Made by a program: the position numbers and the translations under genes | Part shown: positions 15,938-25,541 of the stretch, piece after piece | Layout: every line of letters starts with the position of its first letter | Numbering within the stretch: position 1 is the first letter of the stretch | Assembly: GCF_003574085.1 (NCBI RefSeq) | Contig: NZ_QWKZ01000010.1 | Location: 1-43,694, forward strand | Source of the DNA: Meiothermus luteus | GTDB taxonomy: Bacteria > Deinococcota > Deinococci > Deinococcales > Thermaceae | Reading direction: 5' to 3' | Length of the DNA stretch: 43,694 bases | The notes under the pieces: generated by a model | What the model was told of the DNA's origin: nothing | Databases searched by the model: none | What the model saw: only the letters and a program-made list of their open reading frames with translations

Positions 15938-17248
15938 TACAAGGTCTACGTCTGGCCGGTGGGCGAGCAGGGCGGGCCTAGGCTCAACCAGAACGCCTTT
16001 GGGGTAGACCTCTCGAGCCCCCAACCGGCCCTCGCCGGCCTGAGCTACACGGAGACCATGCACGCCATCACCGTGGGCAAGGACGGCCGCCAGTACCACG
16101 TGGCCATCGCGCCCGCCAAGGAAAGCCCCATCAACCGGGGCGACTACTCCATCCGCGGCGGCACCAACGCCCTCACCGTATGGAGCCCTACTGGGTCATC
16201 GCTACCGACCCCTACCTCTCCACCCCCAGCAACCAGGTCTTCCGCAAGGGCATCCACGAGCGCACGGAAAAGCTCACCAGGGCCCTGGGCGAGGGCGGGG
16301 AGCCCAGCACCATCCAGGAAAGTGTTCAGAAGACCCTGGCCTTTCTCTACAACAACCCCGACGCCCTCTTCCTGGTGGTCCAGGACATCTACATGACGGA
16401 AACCGCCCGGGATGCCCACCTCATCCTCCCCGCCGCCTGGGGCGAGGCCAACGAAACCTCCATCAACTGCAATAGCCGCCTCCTAAGGCTCTACGAGAAG
16501 TTCATGGACCCGCCTAGGGAGGCCAAGCCCGACTGGGAGATCTTCAAGTGGGTGGGCCTGCGCATCGCCGAGCTCTACCGGCCCGAGGGCAAGGCCCAGG
16601 AGGCGGCCAAGTTTGAGTTCGGCAAGAACTGGCGGACGGACGAGGACGTCTTCCTGGCGGGGACCGAGGAGTTCGCCGACAACCGGGTGAGCGAGGAGGA
16701 CAAGGCCAAGCTGGAGGCGGAGAACTACAAGGGCGTGACCTACGCCTTCCTCAAGCAGCTCGGTCAAAAGGGCATCCAGACCCCCGTGCGCCGCGACCCC
16801 AGGACCGGCCAGCTGGTGGGCACGGTGCGCCCGCCGCTACACCTACAAGTTCGGCACCGAGGACGGCAAGTTCAAGTGGTACGGCACCGACGACTGGGAA
16901 GGCTACCCGCAGGAGGTGGCCACGGCCCTGCCCCTGCCCTACGTGGAGGTGAGCCCCGAGGACGCCAGGCGCCTGGGCCTCCAGTCCGGGGACCTGGCGG
17001 AGGTCTACAACGAGGAGGGGAACGGCACCTTCCTGGTCTACGTCACGGACGCCGTGAAGCCGGGGATGCTCTTCCTGGTCATGTACCACTGGCGGGGCAC
17101 CTCCAACTCCCTGGTCTCCGGCTACACCGACCCCAAAACCACCATCCCCTGGTACAAGGGCACCCGGGTAGCGATCCACAAGGTGGCAGGGACCATCCCC
17201 TCCGTGCAGCAGACGGCGAGCCTCCTGCAGCAGAACAAGTTTGACTAG
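15938..17248 (+). pseudogene. aioA: Arsenite oxidase large subunit, degraded remnant
   Basis: Three collinear pieces of AioA lie in shifting frames. Piece 1 (about 15938-16178) starts at YKVYVWPVGEQGG and ends at SIRGGTNALTVW. Piece 2 (from 16180 to about 16828, frame changed) starts at EPYWVIATDPY and carries the C-terminal molybdopterin region (DARDAHLILPAAW-like block). Piece 3 (about 16833-17248, another one-base shift) runs from RYTYKFGTEDGKF to QQNKFD and its stop. The N-terminal Cys motif for the Fe-S cluster is missing, and roughly 400 central residues are deleted compared with the usual 820-870. AioA with AioB oxidises arsenite in the periplasm; this copy cannot. No aioB is present. 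It was probably acquired as a Thermus-type gene and then decayed. Confidence 0.85.
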
Positions 17249-17259
17249 CCCTCCCCAAA

Positions 17260-17291
17260 GGCCCCGCCCCCTCGCTCGAGGGGGCGGGGCC
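17260..17291. terminator. Bidirectional hairpin between aioA remnant and mnmA
   Basis: GGCCCCGCCCCCTCG and CGAGGGGGCGGGGCC are perfect 15-bp arms around a 2-nt loop. On the minus strand a short TTT follows, consistent with termination of mnmA; on the plus strand there is no T-run. Confidence 0.65.
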
Positions 17292-17299
17292 AGCCTTCG

Positions 17300-18397
17300 C
17301 TAGCCGAGGTGCCGCGGCGGGCGGCCTGAAGCCTCCCAAAGGTTGTACAGGGGCCGGACAATAACCCCTCCACCCAGCAGCCGCTCTCCATGGTAGAGCA
17401 CCGCCGACTGCCCGGGCGCAACGGCGAACTGGGGCTCCTCAAACCGGAGCGAGAACCGGCCTGGGGTTATCTCCTCCACTCGAGCCGGCACCGGCCGGGT
17501 GCGGTAGCGCACCTGCACCTCCAGCCGTTCGGGCAGCTCCTCCGGCTCCAAGAGCAGGTTGACCTCCTGGGCCTCCAACCCTCCCCACATGCAGGCCTCC
17601 CGGGGGCCCACCACCACCTCGTTGCGGGCCACGTCTATTCGCACCACGTAGCGCTCGAGGTGGCTCTTCCAAAGGCCTAGCCCCTTCCGCTGGCCCACCG
17701 TGTAGAGCTGGGCCCCGCTGTGCTCGCCAATCTGCGCCCCAGTCTCCAGGTCTATAAGGGGCCCCGGTCTGGTCTCAATGTGCCGGGCCAGGAACTCCCT
17801 GAGGTCGCCCTGGACAAAGCAGATGTTCTGGCTCTCGGGTTTTTTGGCCGTGGGCAGACCAAACCGCTCGGCCAAGGCCCGCACCTGGGGCTTTTCCAGA
17901 TGGCCCACCGGGAAGAGCATGTGGGGGATGGCCTCCTTGGGCGTGCCCCACAGGAAGTAGGTCTGGTCCTTTCTGGGGTCACCCCGGTAAAGCCCACCCT
18001 CCCGGTTAATCACGTAGTGCCCGGTGGCCACGTAGTCGCAGCCCAGCATGCGGGCCTTCCTGAGGAGCGAGTCAAACTTGACCCGGGTGTTGCAGTTCAC
18101 GCAAGGGTTGGGGGTCTGGCCTGCTCGGTACCCTGCGATGAAGGGGCCGATGATTTTCTCCTGAAACTCCTCGCGGTAGTCAAGCAAGTAAAAAGGAATG
18201 CCCAGGATGTCCGCCACCCGCCGGGCCTCGTAGGCCGCATCGGGCGAGCAACAGGTTTCAAAGCAGTCCTCTTGCTTGTTGTCGGGCCAAAAGCGCATCA
18301 TGGCCCCAATGACCTCGTAGCCCTGCTCCTTGAGCAGGGCCGCGCTCACGGAGGAGTCCACCCCTCCGCTCATAGCCGCCAGCACACGCTTACCCAT
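17300..18397 (-). CDS. mnmA: tRNA-specific 2-thiouridylase
   Basis: An enzyme of 365 residues that thiolates U34 of tRNA for Lys, Glu and Gln (s2U). The PP-loop ATP site is AMSGGVDSSVSA at the N-terminus; the catalytic and sulfur-accepting Cys pair lies in TPNPCVNCN and SQNICFVQGD; the C-terminal domain ends with the AVAPGQSAVLYHGERLLGGG block. The length is normal for the family. ATG 18397 is chosen because homology starts at MGKRVLAAMSGG; an upstream start at 18565 would run through the pyr control region. A TAGACT (18430-18435, minus strand) may be its -10 box. It is divergent from the pyr operon. Confidence 0.95.
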   Translation of the reverse strand: MGKRVLAAMSGGVDSSVSAALLKEQGYEVIGAMMRFWPDNKQEDCFETCCSPDAAYEARRVADILGIPFYLLDYREEFQEKIIGPFIAGYRAGQTPNPCVNCNTRVKFDSLLRKARMLGCDYVATGHYVINREGGLYRGDPRKDQTYFLWGTPKEAIPHMLFPVGHLEKPQVRALAERFGLPTAKKPESQNICFVQGDLREFLARHIETRPGPLIDLETGAQIGEHSGAQLYTVGQRKGLGLWKSHLERYVVRIDVARNEVVVGPREACMWGGLEAQEVNLLLEPEELPERLEVQVRYRTRPVPARVEEITPGRFSLRFEEPQFAVAPGQSAVLYHGERLLGGGVIVRPLYNLWEASGRPPRHLG

Positions 18398-18469
18398 AAC
18401 CCCATAAAGCCCTAAAGCTCCCCAGACCCAGTCTAACCCAACACCTTTTAGCCTGCGCGCATTCCGTGG

Positions 18470-18499
18470 TTGACCGGCCCCACCTCCAGGGCTTAGCAT
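18470..18499 (+). promoter_or_regulatory. pyr operon promoter
   Basis: TTGACC (18470-18475), an 18-nt spacer and TAGCAT (18494-18499). Transcription would start near 18506, just before the PyrR-binding hairpin. Confidence 0.65.
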
Positions 18500-18522
18500 A
18501 GCGGGCGGGCTTAGGCCCCAAC

Positions 18523-18552
18523 CTTTAAGCCGATCCCGTGAGGTCGGAAAGG
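18523..18552 (+). promoter_or_regulatory. PyrR-binding hairpin overlapping the leader ribosome-binding site
   Basis: The core GATCCCGTGAGGTC (18532-18545) fits the PyrR-binding consensus ARUCCNGNGAGGYU except that the terminal A-U pair is G-C. Upper stem CCGA/TCGG, a purine bulge AAG on the 5' side, and lower stem CCTTT (18523-18527) with AAAGG (18548-18552) reproduce the known element shape. The lower stem includes the AAAGGAG Shine-Dalgarno site of the leader peptide, so PyrR-UMP binding would shut leader translation. Confidence 0.85.
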
Positions 18553-18559
18553 AGCGAAG

Positions 18560-20120
<1,561 letters not shown>

Positions 20121-20126
20121 GGCTGA

Positions 20127-21431
20127 ATGAAGGGTGAAATCCTGTTCAAGAACGCAACCCTGGTGGACGCTCGAGGGGAACACGGCACGGCCGATGTGTT
20201 GGTTGGCGAAGGACGCATCCTCTCGCTCTCGGGAGGCGAGGCCCAACGGGTCGTTGAGGCCAAGGGACGCTGCTTGTCCCCGGGCTTCTTTGACCTCCAT
20301 GCCCACCTGCGGGAACCCGGACAGGAGGTGAAGGAGGACCTAAGAAGCGGTCTGGAGGCCGCGGCCCGGGGCGGTTACACCGACTTGGTCTCTATGCCCA
20401 ACACCACCCCCGTGGTGGACAGGGCCGAGGCGGTGCGGGCCCTGAGGGAGAAGGCCGCCCAGATTGACCGCGCCCGGCTCCACCCGGCCGCCGCCTTGAC
20501 CCAGGGACAAGAGGGTCAGGTTCTGTGCGAGGCCCGGCTCTTGCGCGAGGCGGGGGCGGTGCTGCTCACCGACGACGGGCGCACCAACGAGGACGCCGGC
20601 GTGCTGGCCCTAGGGCTGCGCTACGCGGCCTCCTGGGGGCTCCCGGTAGCCGTGCACGCCGAGGACGCGGGGCTGCGGCGGGGCGGGGTGATGCACGAAG
20701 GGGAGGTCTCCTGGCGGCTTGGCCTGCCTGGGAATCCTGCCTACGCCGAGAGCGCCCGCATCGCCCGCGACTTGGAAGTGGTGCGCTATGTCTGGGAGGC
20801 CCTGGAGACGCGCCCCCAGGGCCGGAGCCTGCTCCACTTCCAGCACCTGAGCACAAGGCGAGGCCTCGAGCTGGTCCGCCAGGCCAAACGGGAAGGGCTG
20901 CCCATCAGCGCCGAGGTGACCCCCCACCACCTGACCCTGACCGATGCCCATCTGGAAGGCCTTGACCCCCTTTACAAGGTGGCCCCCCCGCTGCGCACCT
21001 GGGCCGACGTGGAGGCCCTGGTGGAGGGGCTTTTAGAGGGCAGCCTAGACTGCGTGGCCACCGACCACGCCCCCCACACCGAGGACGAGAAGTCCTTGGA
21101 CCTGCTCCGGGCTCCCTTCGGCATACCCAGCCTGGAGGTGGCCTGGCCCCTGCTCTACACCGAGCTGGTTCAGAAGCGGGGTTTTCCCCTAAGCGTCCTG
21201 GTGGCCCGCTTCACCGATGGCCCCCGGCGCATCCTGGGCCTCCCCCCCATCCACCTGGAGGAGGGCGCCGAGGCCAGCCTGGTGCTCTGGGACCCCTCCC
21301 AAAGGCGGACAGTAGACCCCAAGGGCTTCGCCTCCAAGGCTCGGTACAGCCCCTGGGCGGGCTGGGGGCTCTCAGGCTGGCCCCTCCTGACCCTGGTGGA
21401 GGGGCGGGTGGTCTTTGAAGGGCTGGGCTAA
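20127..21431 (+). CDS. pyrC: Dihydroorotase
   Basis: An enzyme of 434 residues of the amidohydrolase superfamily, closing carbamoyl-aspartate to dihydroorotate. The metal-site motif [10 protein letters not shown] has H58 and H60; downstream are the [12 protein letters not shown] block, TPHHLTLTD and [12 protein letters not shown] with the catalytic Asp. The length fits class I dihydroorotases, which commonly associate with PyrB in Thermus/Aquifex-type organisms. It is the last pyr gene here; pyrD, E and F are elsewhere. ATG 20127 is the natural start ([14 protein letters not shown]). Confidence 0.95.
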   Translation: MKGEILFKNATLVDARGEHGTADVLVGEGRILSLSGGEAQRVVEAKGRCLSPGFFDLHAHLREPGQEVKEDLRSGLEAAARGGYTDLVSMPNTTPVVDRAEAVRALREKAAQIDRARLHPAAALTQGQEGQVLCEARLLREAGAVLLTDDGRTNEDAGVLALGLRYAASWGLPVAVHAEDAGLRRGGVMHEGEVSWRLGLPGNPAYAESARIARDLEVVRYVWEALETRPQGRSLLHFQHLSTRRGLELVRQAKREGLPISAEVTPHHLTLTDAHLEGLDPLYKVAPPLRTWADVEALVEGLLEGSLDCVATDHAPHTEDEKSLDLLRAPFGIPSLEVAWPLLYTELVQKRGFPLSVLVARFTDGPRRILGLPPIHLEEGAEASLVLWDPSQRRTVDPKGFASKARYSPWAGWGLSGWPLLTLVEGRVVFEGLG

Positions 21432-21453
21432 AAAGCCTCATATCGGCCTTTGC

Positions 21454-21459
21454 TAATCT
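21454..21459 (+). promoter_or_regulatory. -10 box of the lipoprotein gene (leaderless type)
   Basis: TAATCT is followed by 7 nt and ATG 21467. There is no clear -35 box and no Shine-Dalgarno site. Confidence 0.45.
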
Positions 21460-21466
21460 ACACAGC

Positions 21467-21949
21467 ATGCGACGCTGGACTCTCTCAACCCTTTCGCTTG
21501 TCCTGATGGCCTGCAGCAGCGCGCCTATATCGGTGCCCCTGCGGGATTTTGATGTGGACATCGCAGCAGTGCAGTCAAGCCAGGCGGTCTTCGTCAAGCA
21601 GAGCTTTGATAAACCCCCCCTGAGCCTGAGCAGTGTGGTCCTGAAGGGCACCCTCAGGTACCAGCAGGCCTCGGCCCGGTTCACCTTCTTCGTGAGCGAT
21701 ACCGAGCCCTGCTCCAGCCAGGCCCAAGGTTTTTACCTGTGCGATCCCAACGCCCCCCACATCCAGCGGGCCGGTGAGGCCAGCTTCCAAAGCGGCGCCT
21801 CTCAGCCCCTGGAGCTCACCGGAACGCGGCTCACCCAAGGCATCAACAGCGGCAACCTTTGGATAGGGGTGCGGCTGGAAAGCGGCCTGGCCACCGCGGG
21901 AACCCTGGAGTTTCGCAACATGGTGGCCCAGGTGGCGGTGCTGCCCTGA
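21467..21949 (+). CDS. Predicted lipoprotein, unknown function
   Basis: I do not recognise a family for this 160-residue protein. The N-terminus is a lipoprotein signal peptide (MRRWTLSTLSLVLMAC) with lipobox LMAC, so Cys16 should be lipidated. The mature part is probably beta-rich, with two further Cys residues (EPCSSQ and YLCDPN) 15 residues apart that could form a disulfide. It has its own leaderless promoter and a strong terminator, so it is a monocistronic unit between the pyr and DUF11 operons. An envelope role is all that can be inferred. Confidence 0.7.
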   Translation: MRRWTLSTLSLVLMACSSAPISVPLRDFDVDIAAVQSSQAVFVKQSFDKPPLSLSSVVLKGTLRYQQASARFTFFVSDTEPCSSQAQGFYLCDPNAPHIQRAGEASFQSGASQPLELTGTRLTQGINSGNLWIGVRLESGLATAGTLEFRNMVAQVAVLP

Positions 21950-21962
21950 AGGGGACGAAGCG

Positions 21963-21990
21963 AAAGCGGCGCAGCCGGTGCGCCGCTTTT
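21963..21990 (+). terminator. Terminator of the lipoprotein gene
   Basis: AAAGCGGCGCA (21963-21973) and TGCGCCGCTTT (21979-21989) form a perfect 11-bp stem with loop GCCGG, ending in TTTT. A second hairpin (GTCCTT/AAGGAC, about 21992-22008) follows at once. Confidence 0.8.
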
Positions 21991-22221
21991 AGTCCTTCGC
22001 CAAAGGACCCCCACCCCTTCCCCAGGCCAGGGGCCGTTACATTTCGTTACGCCTCTTTTTGCCATCAGAAAGGGCTTTTTCTTTTCCTTAAGCCCGCCCC
22101 AGGTGGGGCAGTGGGTCTATACCCATCCGGGGTAGGTGACGGATGCACGGGACTCCAGCCCACCCCTCGCTAACCTAAAAACTCGGGTTGCGTGACAGCA
22201 ACCCCACTTCAGGGAGGAAGG
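21991..22221 (+). other. Gene-free leader of the DUF11 operon
   Basis: No gene is visible in this stretch. It contains a GTTAC direct repeat (22035-22039 and 22046-22050), a pyrimidine-rich patch (about 22053-22090), and several short hairpins: GCCCCA/TGGGGC (about 22095-22109), TGGGT/ACCCA (about 22112-22125), and a longer-range GGGGT/ACCCC pairing (about 22129-22166). It must hold the operon promoter, but no convincing -35/-10 pair was found. I could not match it to a known riboswitch. Confidence 0.5.
22185..22204 (+). promoter_or_regulatory. Hairpin just upstream of the DUF11 operon ribosome-binding site
   Basis: GGGTTGC (22185-22191) and GCAACCC (22198-22204) form a perfect 7-bp stem with a 6-nt loop, ending 7 nt before the GGGAGG Shine-Dalgarno site. 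It could affect mRNA stability or translation, or be a protein-binding palindrome. Confidence 0.5.
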
Positions 22222-22728
22222 ATGCACCCATTCCACTGGTTCGCAGCCGCGCTTCTCCTGCTGGGCAGCGCCCTGGCCCAGGGGCGGGAGGAGGTTCGGC
22301 TTGAGCTCAAGGCCTTCTTGGTGACCTCTTTGCAACAGGAGGGCCGGACGGTGGAGCGGCTCCTGCCGGCGTTGGAGGCCAGACCCGGCCAGGTGATTGA
22401 GTACCGGCTCGAGGCCACCAACACCACCGACCGCCCCCTGAGCCAGGTGGCCCTGGTTGTCCCGATTCCCACCACCACCCGCTACCTGGAAAACAGCGCC
22501 CAAGCCCTGCAGCGTGAGGGCTGGGTCCTCCCCGAGTTCAGCTTTGACGGGGGGCAGACCTACGGCCGCCCACCCCTCAAGCGGGTGGTCCGGGTGGTGG
22601 AAAACGGCAAGGAGGTCAGGAAGGAAGTAGAGGTAAAACCCGAAGAGTACACCCATGCTCGCTGGGTCATACCCCAGCTCGGTCCTAAGGAAAGCGTATC
22701 GCTCAGACTGCGCGCGGTCGTGCGCTAA
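22222..22728 (+). CDS. Exported single-domain DUF11/CARDB-like protein
   Basis: A protein of 168 residues with a Sec signal peptide (FHWFAAALLLLGSALAQG). The mature part is one Ig-like domain with the DUF11-type core VIEYRLEATNTTDRPLSQVALVVPIP, followed by YLENSAQAL and FSFDGGQTYGRP. It is first of five exported DUF11-type genes; the next starts 12 nt later behind AAGGAGG. It may be a soluble periplasmic or surface partner of the larger proteins (inference). ATG 22222 is chosen because GGGAGGAAGG precedes it and the signal peptide begins there; an earlier frame start at 22192 adds ten residues over the leader hairpin. Confidence 0.75.
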   Translation: MHPFHWFAAALLLLGSALAQGREEVRLELKAFLVTSLQQEGRTVERLLPALEARPGQVIEYRLEATNTTDRPLSQVALVVPIPTTTRYLENSAQALQREGWVLPEFSFDGGQTYGRPPLKRVVRVVENGKEVRKEVEVKPEEYTHARWVIPQLGPKESVSLRLRAVVR

Positions 22729-22740
22729 AAGGAGGAACGA

Positions 22741-25461
22741 ATGCCCAAAACCCTTTCCGCGCTGGCCCTGGCCCTATGGTTGGTCTTAGGCATCGCCCTG
22801 GCCCAACCCACCCCGGCCGGCACCAGCATCGCCAACCAAGCCTCAGCCAGCTACGTTGACTCGGCGGGACAGCCCCGAACCACCACCTCCAACCAGGTCA
22901 TCACCGTGGTGCAGCAGGTCTACAGCCTGACCATCACCCCCAACGGCACCCAAACCAGCCCGGGCCAGACCCGCACCGCCCTGGCGGGCGCCACCGTCTA
23001 CTTCGCCTACACGGTGAGCAACACCGGCAACGGCACGGACAGCGTCGCGCTTTCTACCCTGCAGGACTCCACCACCGACAACTTTGACCCCACCGGGGTG
23101 ACCATCTATCGGGACAACAACTGCAACGGCGCTTTAGACGCCGGCGAAACCCCCGTGACCAGCCTGAGCCTGGCCCGGCAGGGGGCTTCCGGCAGCTCGG
23201 CCTGCGTGGTGGTGGCCGCCACCATTCCGGGCGGAACCCCGGGCGGCCAGTACGCGAACCTGAACCTGGTGGGCACCTCCTCGGGCGGCCCCAGCGACAG
23301 CGACAACTGGGCCCGGGCCACCGCTACTACCGCCGCGGCCCTCACCGCCTCCAAATCGGCCAGCCCCAGCGGGGCTGTGAGCCCCGGGGGAACCATCACC
23401 TACACCATCTTTGGCCAGAACACCGGGGGCAGCGCAGCAAGCGGGGTCAGCGTGAGCGGGCTCGGCACGGGCATCTTGGTCCGGGACACCATTCCCAACG
23501 GTTTGGTGGTGAGCACCCTGCCCACCGGCAGCGCGGGCGCAGGCACCGTGCAGATCGTCTACACCACCGACGGCAGCACCTGGCAACCCCTTGCTTCATC
23601 CAACCTACCCCTCACCGGCAACGGCACCGTCGCGGTTGGGATGTTCATCGGCGGAAGCGGGGCCTTCTTCCCGCAGGGGGCTAGCTACACCTTCAGCTTC
23701 CAGGCCACCGTGCCCAATGGGGCAGCCCAGGGCACCTCGTACACCAACACCGCCGCCGTCCAGTACAACAACGGCAGCCAGAACCAGACCCAGGCCACCA
23801 ACAGCACCACCAGCACCGTGGGCGCGGCCTACAATGTGGCGGTAGGTCCCTTCGGCTTCCCCGCCGCGGGCGCCTCCGGCACGTACACCGCCGGGGGCTA
23901 CACCATCACCCGCTCCGGCGACACCCAGAGCATCGCCTCGGCTTACAACGGGCAAACCCTGTTCTTCTACCATACCCTGCGCAACACCGGCAACACCCCG
24001 GACAGCTTCACCCTCTCGGTGAGCGGGGCGCCCACGGGCTGGTCCTGCGGCTTCCGGCACGCCGACCACATCACCCCCATCTCCGGGCCTGTGGGCCCCA
24101 TCGCCCCAGGGAGCGACTTCAACTTTGACCTGGTCTGCGCGGTGCCCGCCACCTACACGGGCAGCACCGCGGTGAACCTCACCGTCACCGCCACCAGCAC
24201 GAACGACAGCAGCAAGACCGACACCACCCAGGACACCGTGGCCCAGGTGGTCTCGGGCTACAGCGTGGACTTCGCCAGGCTGGGCACGGGCGGGGACGGC
24301 AACCCGGCCAACGACAATCCTCCCGCCGCGAGCGCCAACCCCGGCGGCGCGGTGAGTTTCCCGCTCGAGGTGGTGAACACCGGGGTCAACCCCGACAGCT
24401 TCAACCTGAGCGCCCCCACCCTCCCGTCGGGCTGGAGCGTGGCCTTCTATCCCGACGCGAACTGCGACGGGGCCATGGACAGCCCCACCCCAAGCCCCAT
24501 CACCAACACCGGCCTGGTAAACCCTGGGGTGGCCAACAAGCGGTGCTACATCGCGGTGGTGCAGATTCCCACCGGCACCGCCCCCGGGAACAACCCCATA
24601 AGCTTCCGGGTGGACAGCGCCACCGACGCCGATGCCAACACCCCGGGTATCCAGCCCGTCTCTTCGGATGTGGTGTCCACCGCCATCAATGTGAACCTGG
24701 TGACCGGATTTGCCTTTGACCCCGACCGCAGCGGCACCGTGACCAGCCCCGGCACCATCACCTACACCCACAACCTGGTCAACACCGGGAACGCCCAGGC
24801 CACGGTGAGCATCCCCGCGGTGACGAGCGCCTACGGCTGGACCTACCAGCTCTCCACCGACGGCAGCACCTGGAGCGCCTCGCTCTCCGGGATTGCGGTC
24901 CCCTCGGGCGGCAGTGTGCCGGTCTACGTGCGGGTACAGGTCCCCGGGGGCCAGCCCATTGGCCGCAGCGAGAGCGTGACCCTCACCGCCAACGCCACCT
25001 ACCCAGGCGGGGGCGCCGCCAGCGACACCGCGACCGTCACCACCACCATCGTGGGCGGCGAGCTCAGCCTCACCAAGTCGGCGGTGAGCTACGTGGGCAG
25101 CAGCTCCACGGTGCGCCATCCGAGCGGGGCGGAGGCCTTCCCAGGGGACCACATCGTCTACACCGTGGTGGCCAGCAACATCGGCACCGGCAACCTCACC
25201 AACGTTCGGGTCTCCGACCCCCTGCCGGCCTACACCAGCTTCGTCAGCGTGAGCGCCGCGGTTTCGGGCTTCACCGGCGCGGTGACGGTGCTTTACTCCA
25301 CGAACGGGACCAGCTGGAACGCCACGGCGCCCAGCTCGCTGCCCGCCGGCAGCAGCCTCTACGTGGGCGTGGACACGGATGGGAACGGAACGATTGACAG
25401 CAACGACACCATGCCGCCCGGGGCCAGCCTCACCCTGACCCTGCGGGTGCAGGTCCAGTAG
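22741..25461 (+). CDS. Large exported DUF11-repeat protein (906 residues)
   Basis: A signal peptide (1-21, ending ALAQP) precedes a chain of Ig-like modules rich in Thr, Ser, Asn and Gly. Approximate boundaries are: module 1 at 60-200, a DUF11 domain at 201-355 (SPGGTITYTIFGQNTGGSAA), modules at 364-505, 507-650 and 657-770, and a final DUF11 at 773-906. Modules 1, 2 and 3 each have one Cys pair. Calcium-loop-like strings appear (DNNCNGALD, DANCDGAMD, DTDGNGTIDSND). There is no sorting signal, SLH domain or barrel. It is probably a fibrous surface or matrix protein. A strong terminator directly after it suggests it is made in excess over the downstream genes. The function is not established. 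Confidence 0.8.
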   Translation: MPKTLSALALALWLVLGIALAQPTPAGTSIANQASASYVDSAGQPRTTTSNQVITVVQQVYSLTITPNGTQTSPGQTRTALAGATVYFAYTVSNTGNGTDSVALSTLQDSTTDNFDPTGVTIYRDNNCNGALDAGETPVTSLSLARQGASGSSACVVVAATIPGGTPGGQYANLNLVGTSSGGPSDSDNWARATATTAAALTASKSASPSGAVSPGGTITYTIFGQNTGGSAASGVSVSGLGTGILVRDTIPNGLVVSTLPTGSAGAGTVQIVYTTDGSTWQPLASSNLPLTGNGTVAVGMFIGGSGAFFPQGASYTFSFQATVPNGAAQGTSYTNTAAVQYNNGSQNQTQATNSTTSTVGAAYNVAVGPFGFPAAGASGTYTAGGYTITRSGDTQSIASAYNGQTLFFYHTLRNTGNTPDSFTLSVSGAPTGWSCGFRHADHITPISGPVGPIAPGSDFNFDLVCAVPATYTGSTAVNLTVTATSTNDSSKTDTTQDTVAQVVSGYSVDFARLGTGGDGNPANDNPPAASANPGGAVSFPLEVVNTGVNPDSFNLSAPTLPSGWSVAFYPDANCDGAMDSPTPSPITNTGLVNPGVANKRCYIAVVQIPTGTAPGNNPISFRVDSATDADANTPGIQPVSSDVVSTAINVNLVTGFAFDPDRSGTVTSPGTITYTHNLVNTGNAQATVSIPAVTSAYGWTYQLSTDGSTWSASLSGIAVPSGGSVPVYVRVQVPGGQPIGRSESVTLTANATYPGGGAASDTATVTTTIVGGELSLTKSAVSYVGSSSTVRHPSGAEAFPGDHIVYTVVASNIGTGNLTNVRVSDPLPAYTSFVSVSAAVSGFTGAVTVLYSTNGTSWNATAPSSLPAGSSLYVGVDTDGNGTIDSNDTMPPGASLTLTLRVQVQ

Positions 25462-25473
25462 CGCGAAGCATGC

Positions 25474-25521
25474 GGGGGTCTTGGATGCGCTTCTTTAGGG
25501 CTCGGCCAAGGCCCCCTTTTT
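25474..25521 (+). terminator. Strong terminator inside the DUF11 operon
   Basis: GGGGGTCTTGG (25474-25484) and CCAAGGCCCCC (25506-25516) form an 11-bp stem with one G-U pair and a 21-nt loop, followed by TTTTT (25517-25521). It lies between the 906-residue gene and the next gene, whose ATG (25542) is 20 nt beyond, so it probably attenuates rather than ends the operon. Confidence 0.75.
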
Positions 25522-25541
25522 CCCCTTTCAGAGCCCGGAAC

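Noticed and set aside
16180-17244. A 354-codon frame that could be called a stand-alone gene
   Set aside because: It is the middle of the broken aioA; after about 16828 it leaves the AioA frame and becomes out-of-frame sequence.
21991-22221. A c-di-GMP or cobalamin riboswitch in the DUF11 leader
   Set aside because: The short GGTAGGTGACGG-like string is suggestive, but the conserved motifs of these classes are absent.
23605-25152. A 515-codon open frame on the minus strand opposite the 906-residue DUF11 gene
   Set aside because: Its Gly/Ala/His/Val-rich composition simply reflects the Thr/Ser/Asn-rich repeats on the other strand; it has no motif and no ribosome-binding site.
25470-25541. 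An upstream start (25470) for the 369-residue DUF11 protein
   Set aside because: It would place a terminator hairpin inside the coding region and bury the signal peptide 24 residues in; ATG 25542 starts the signal peptide directly.
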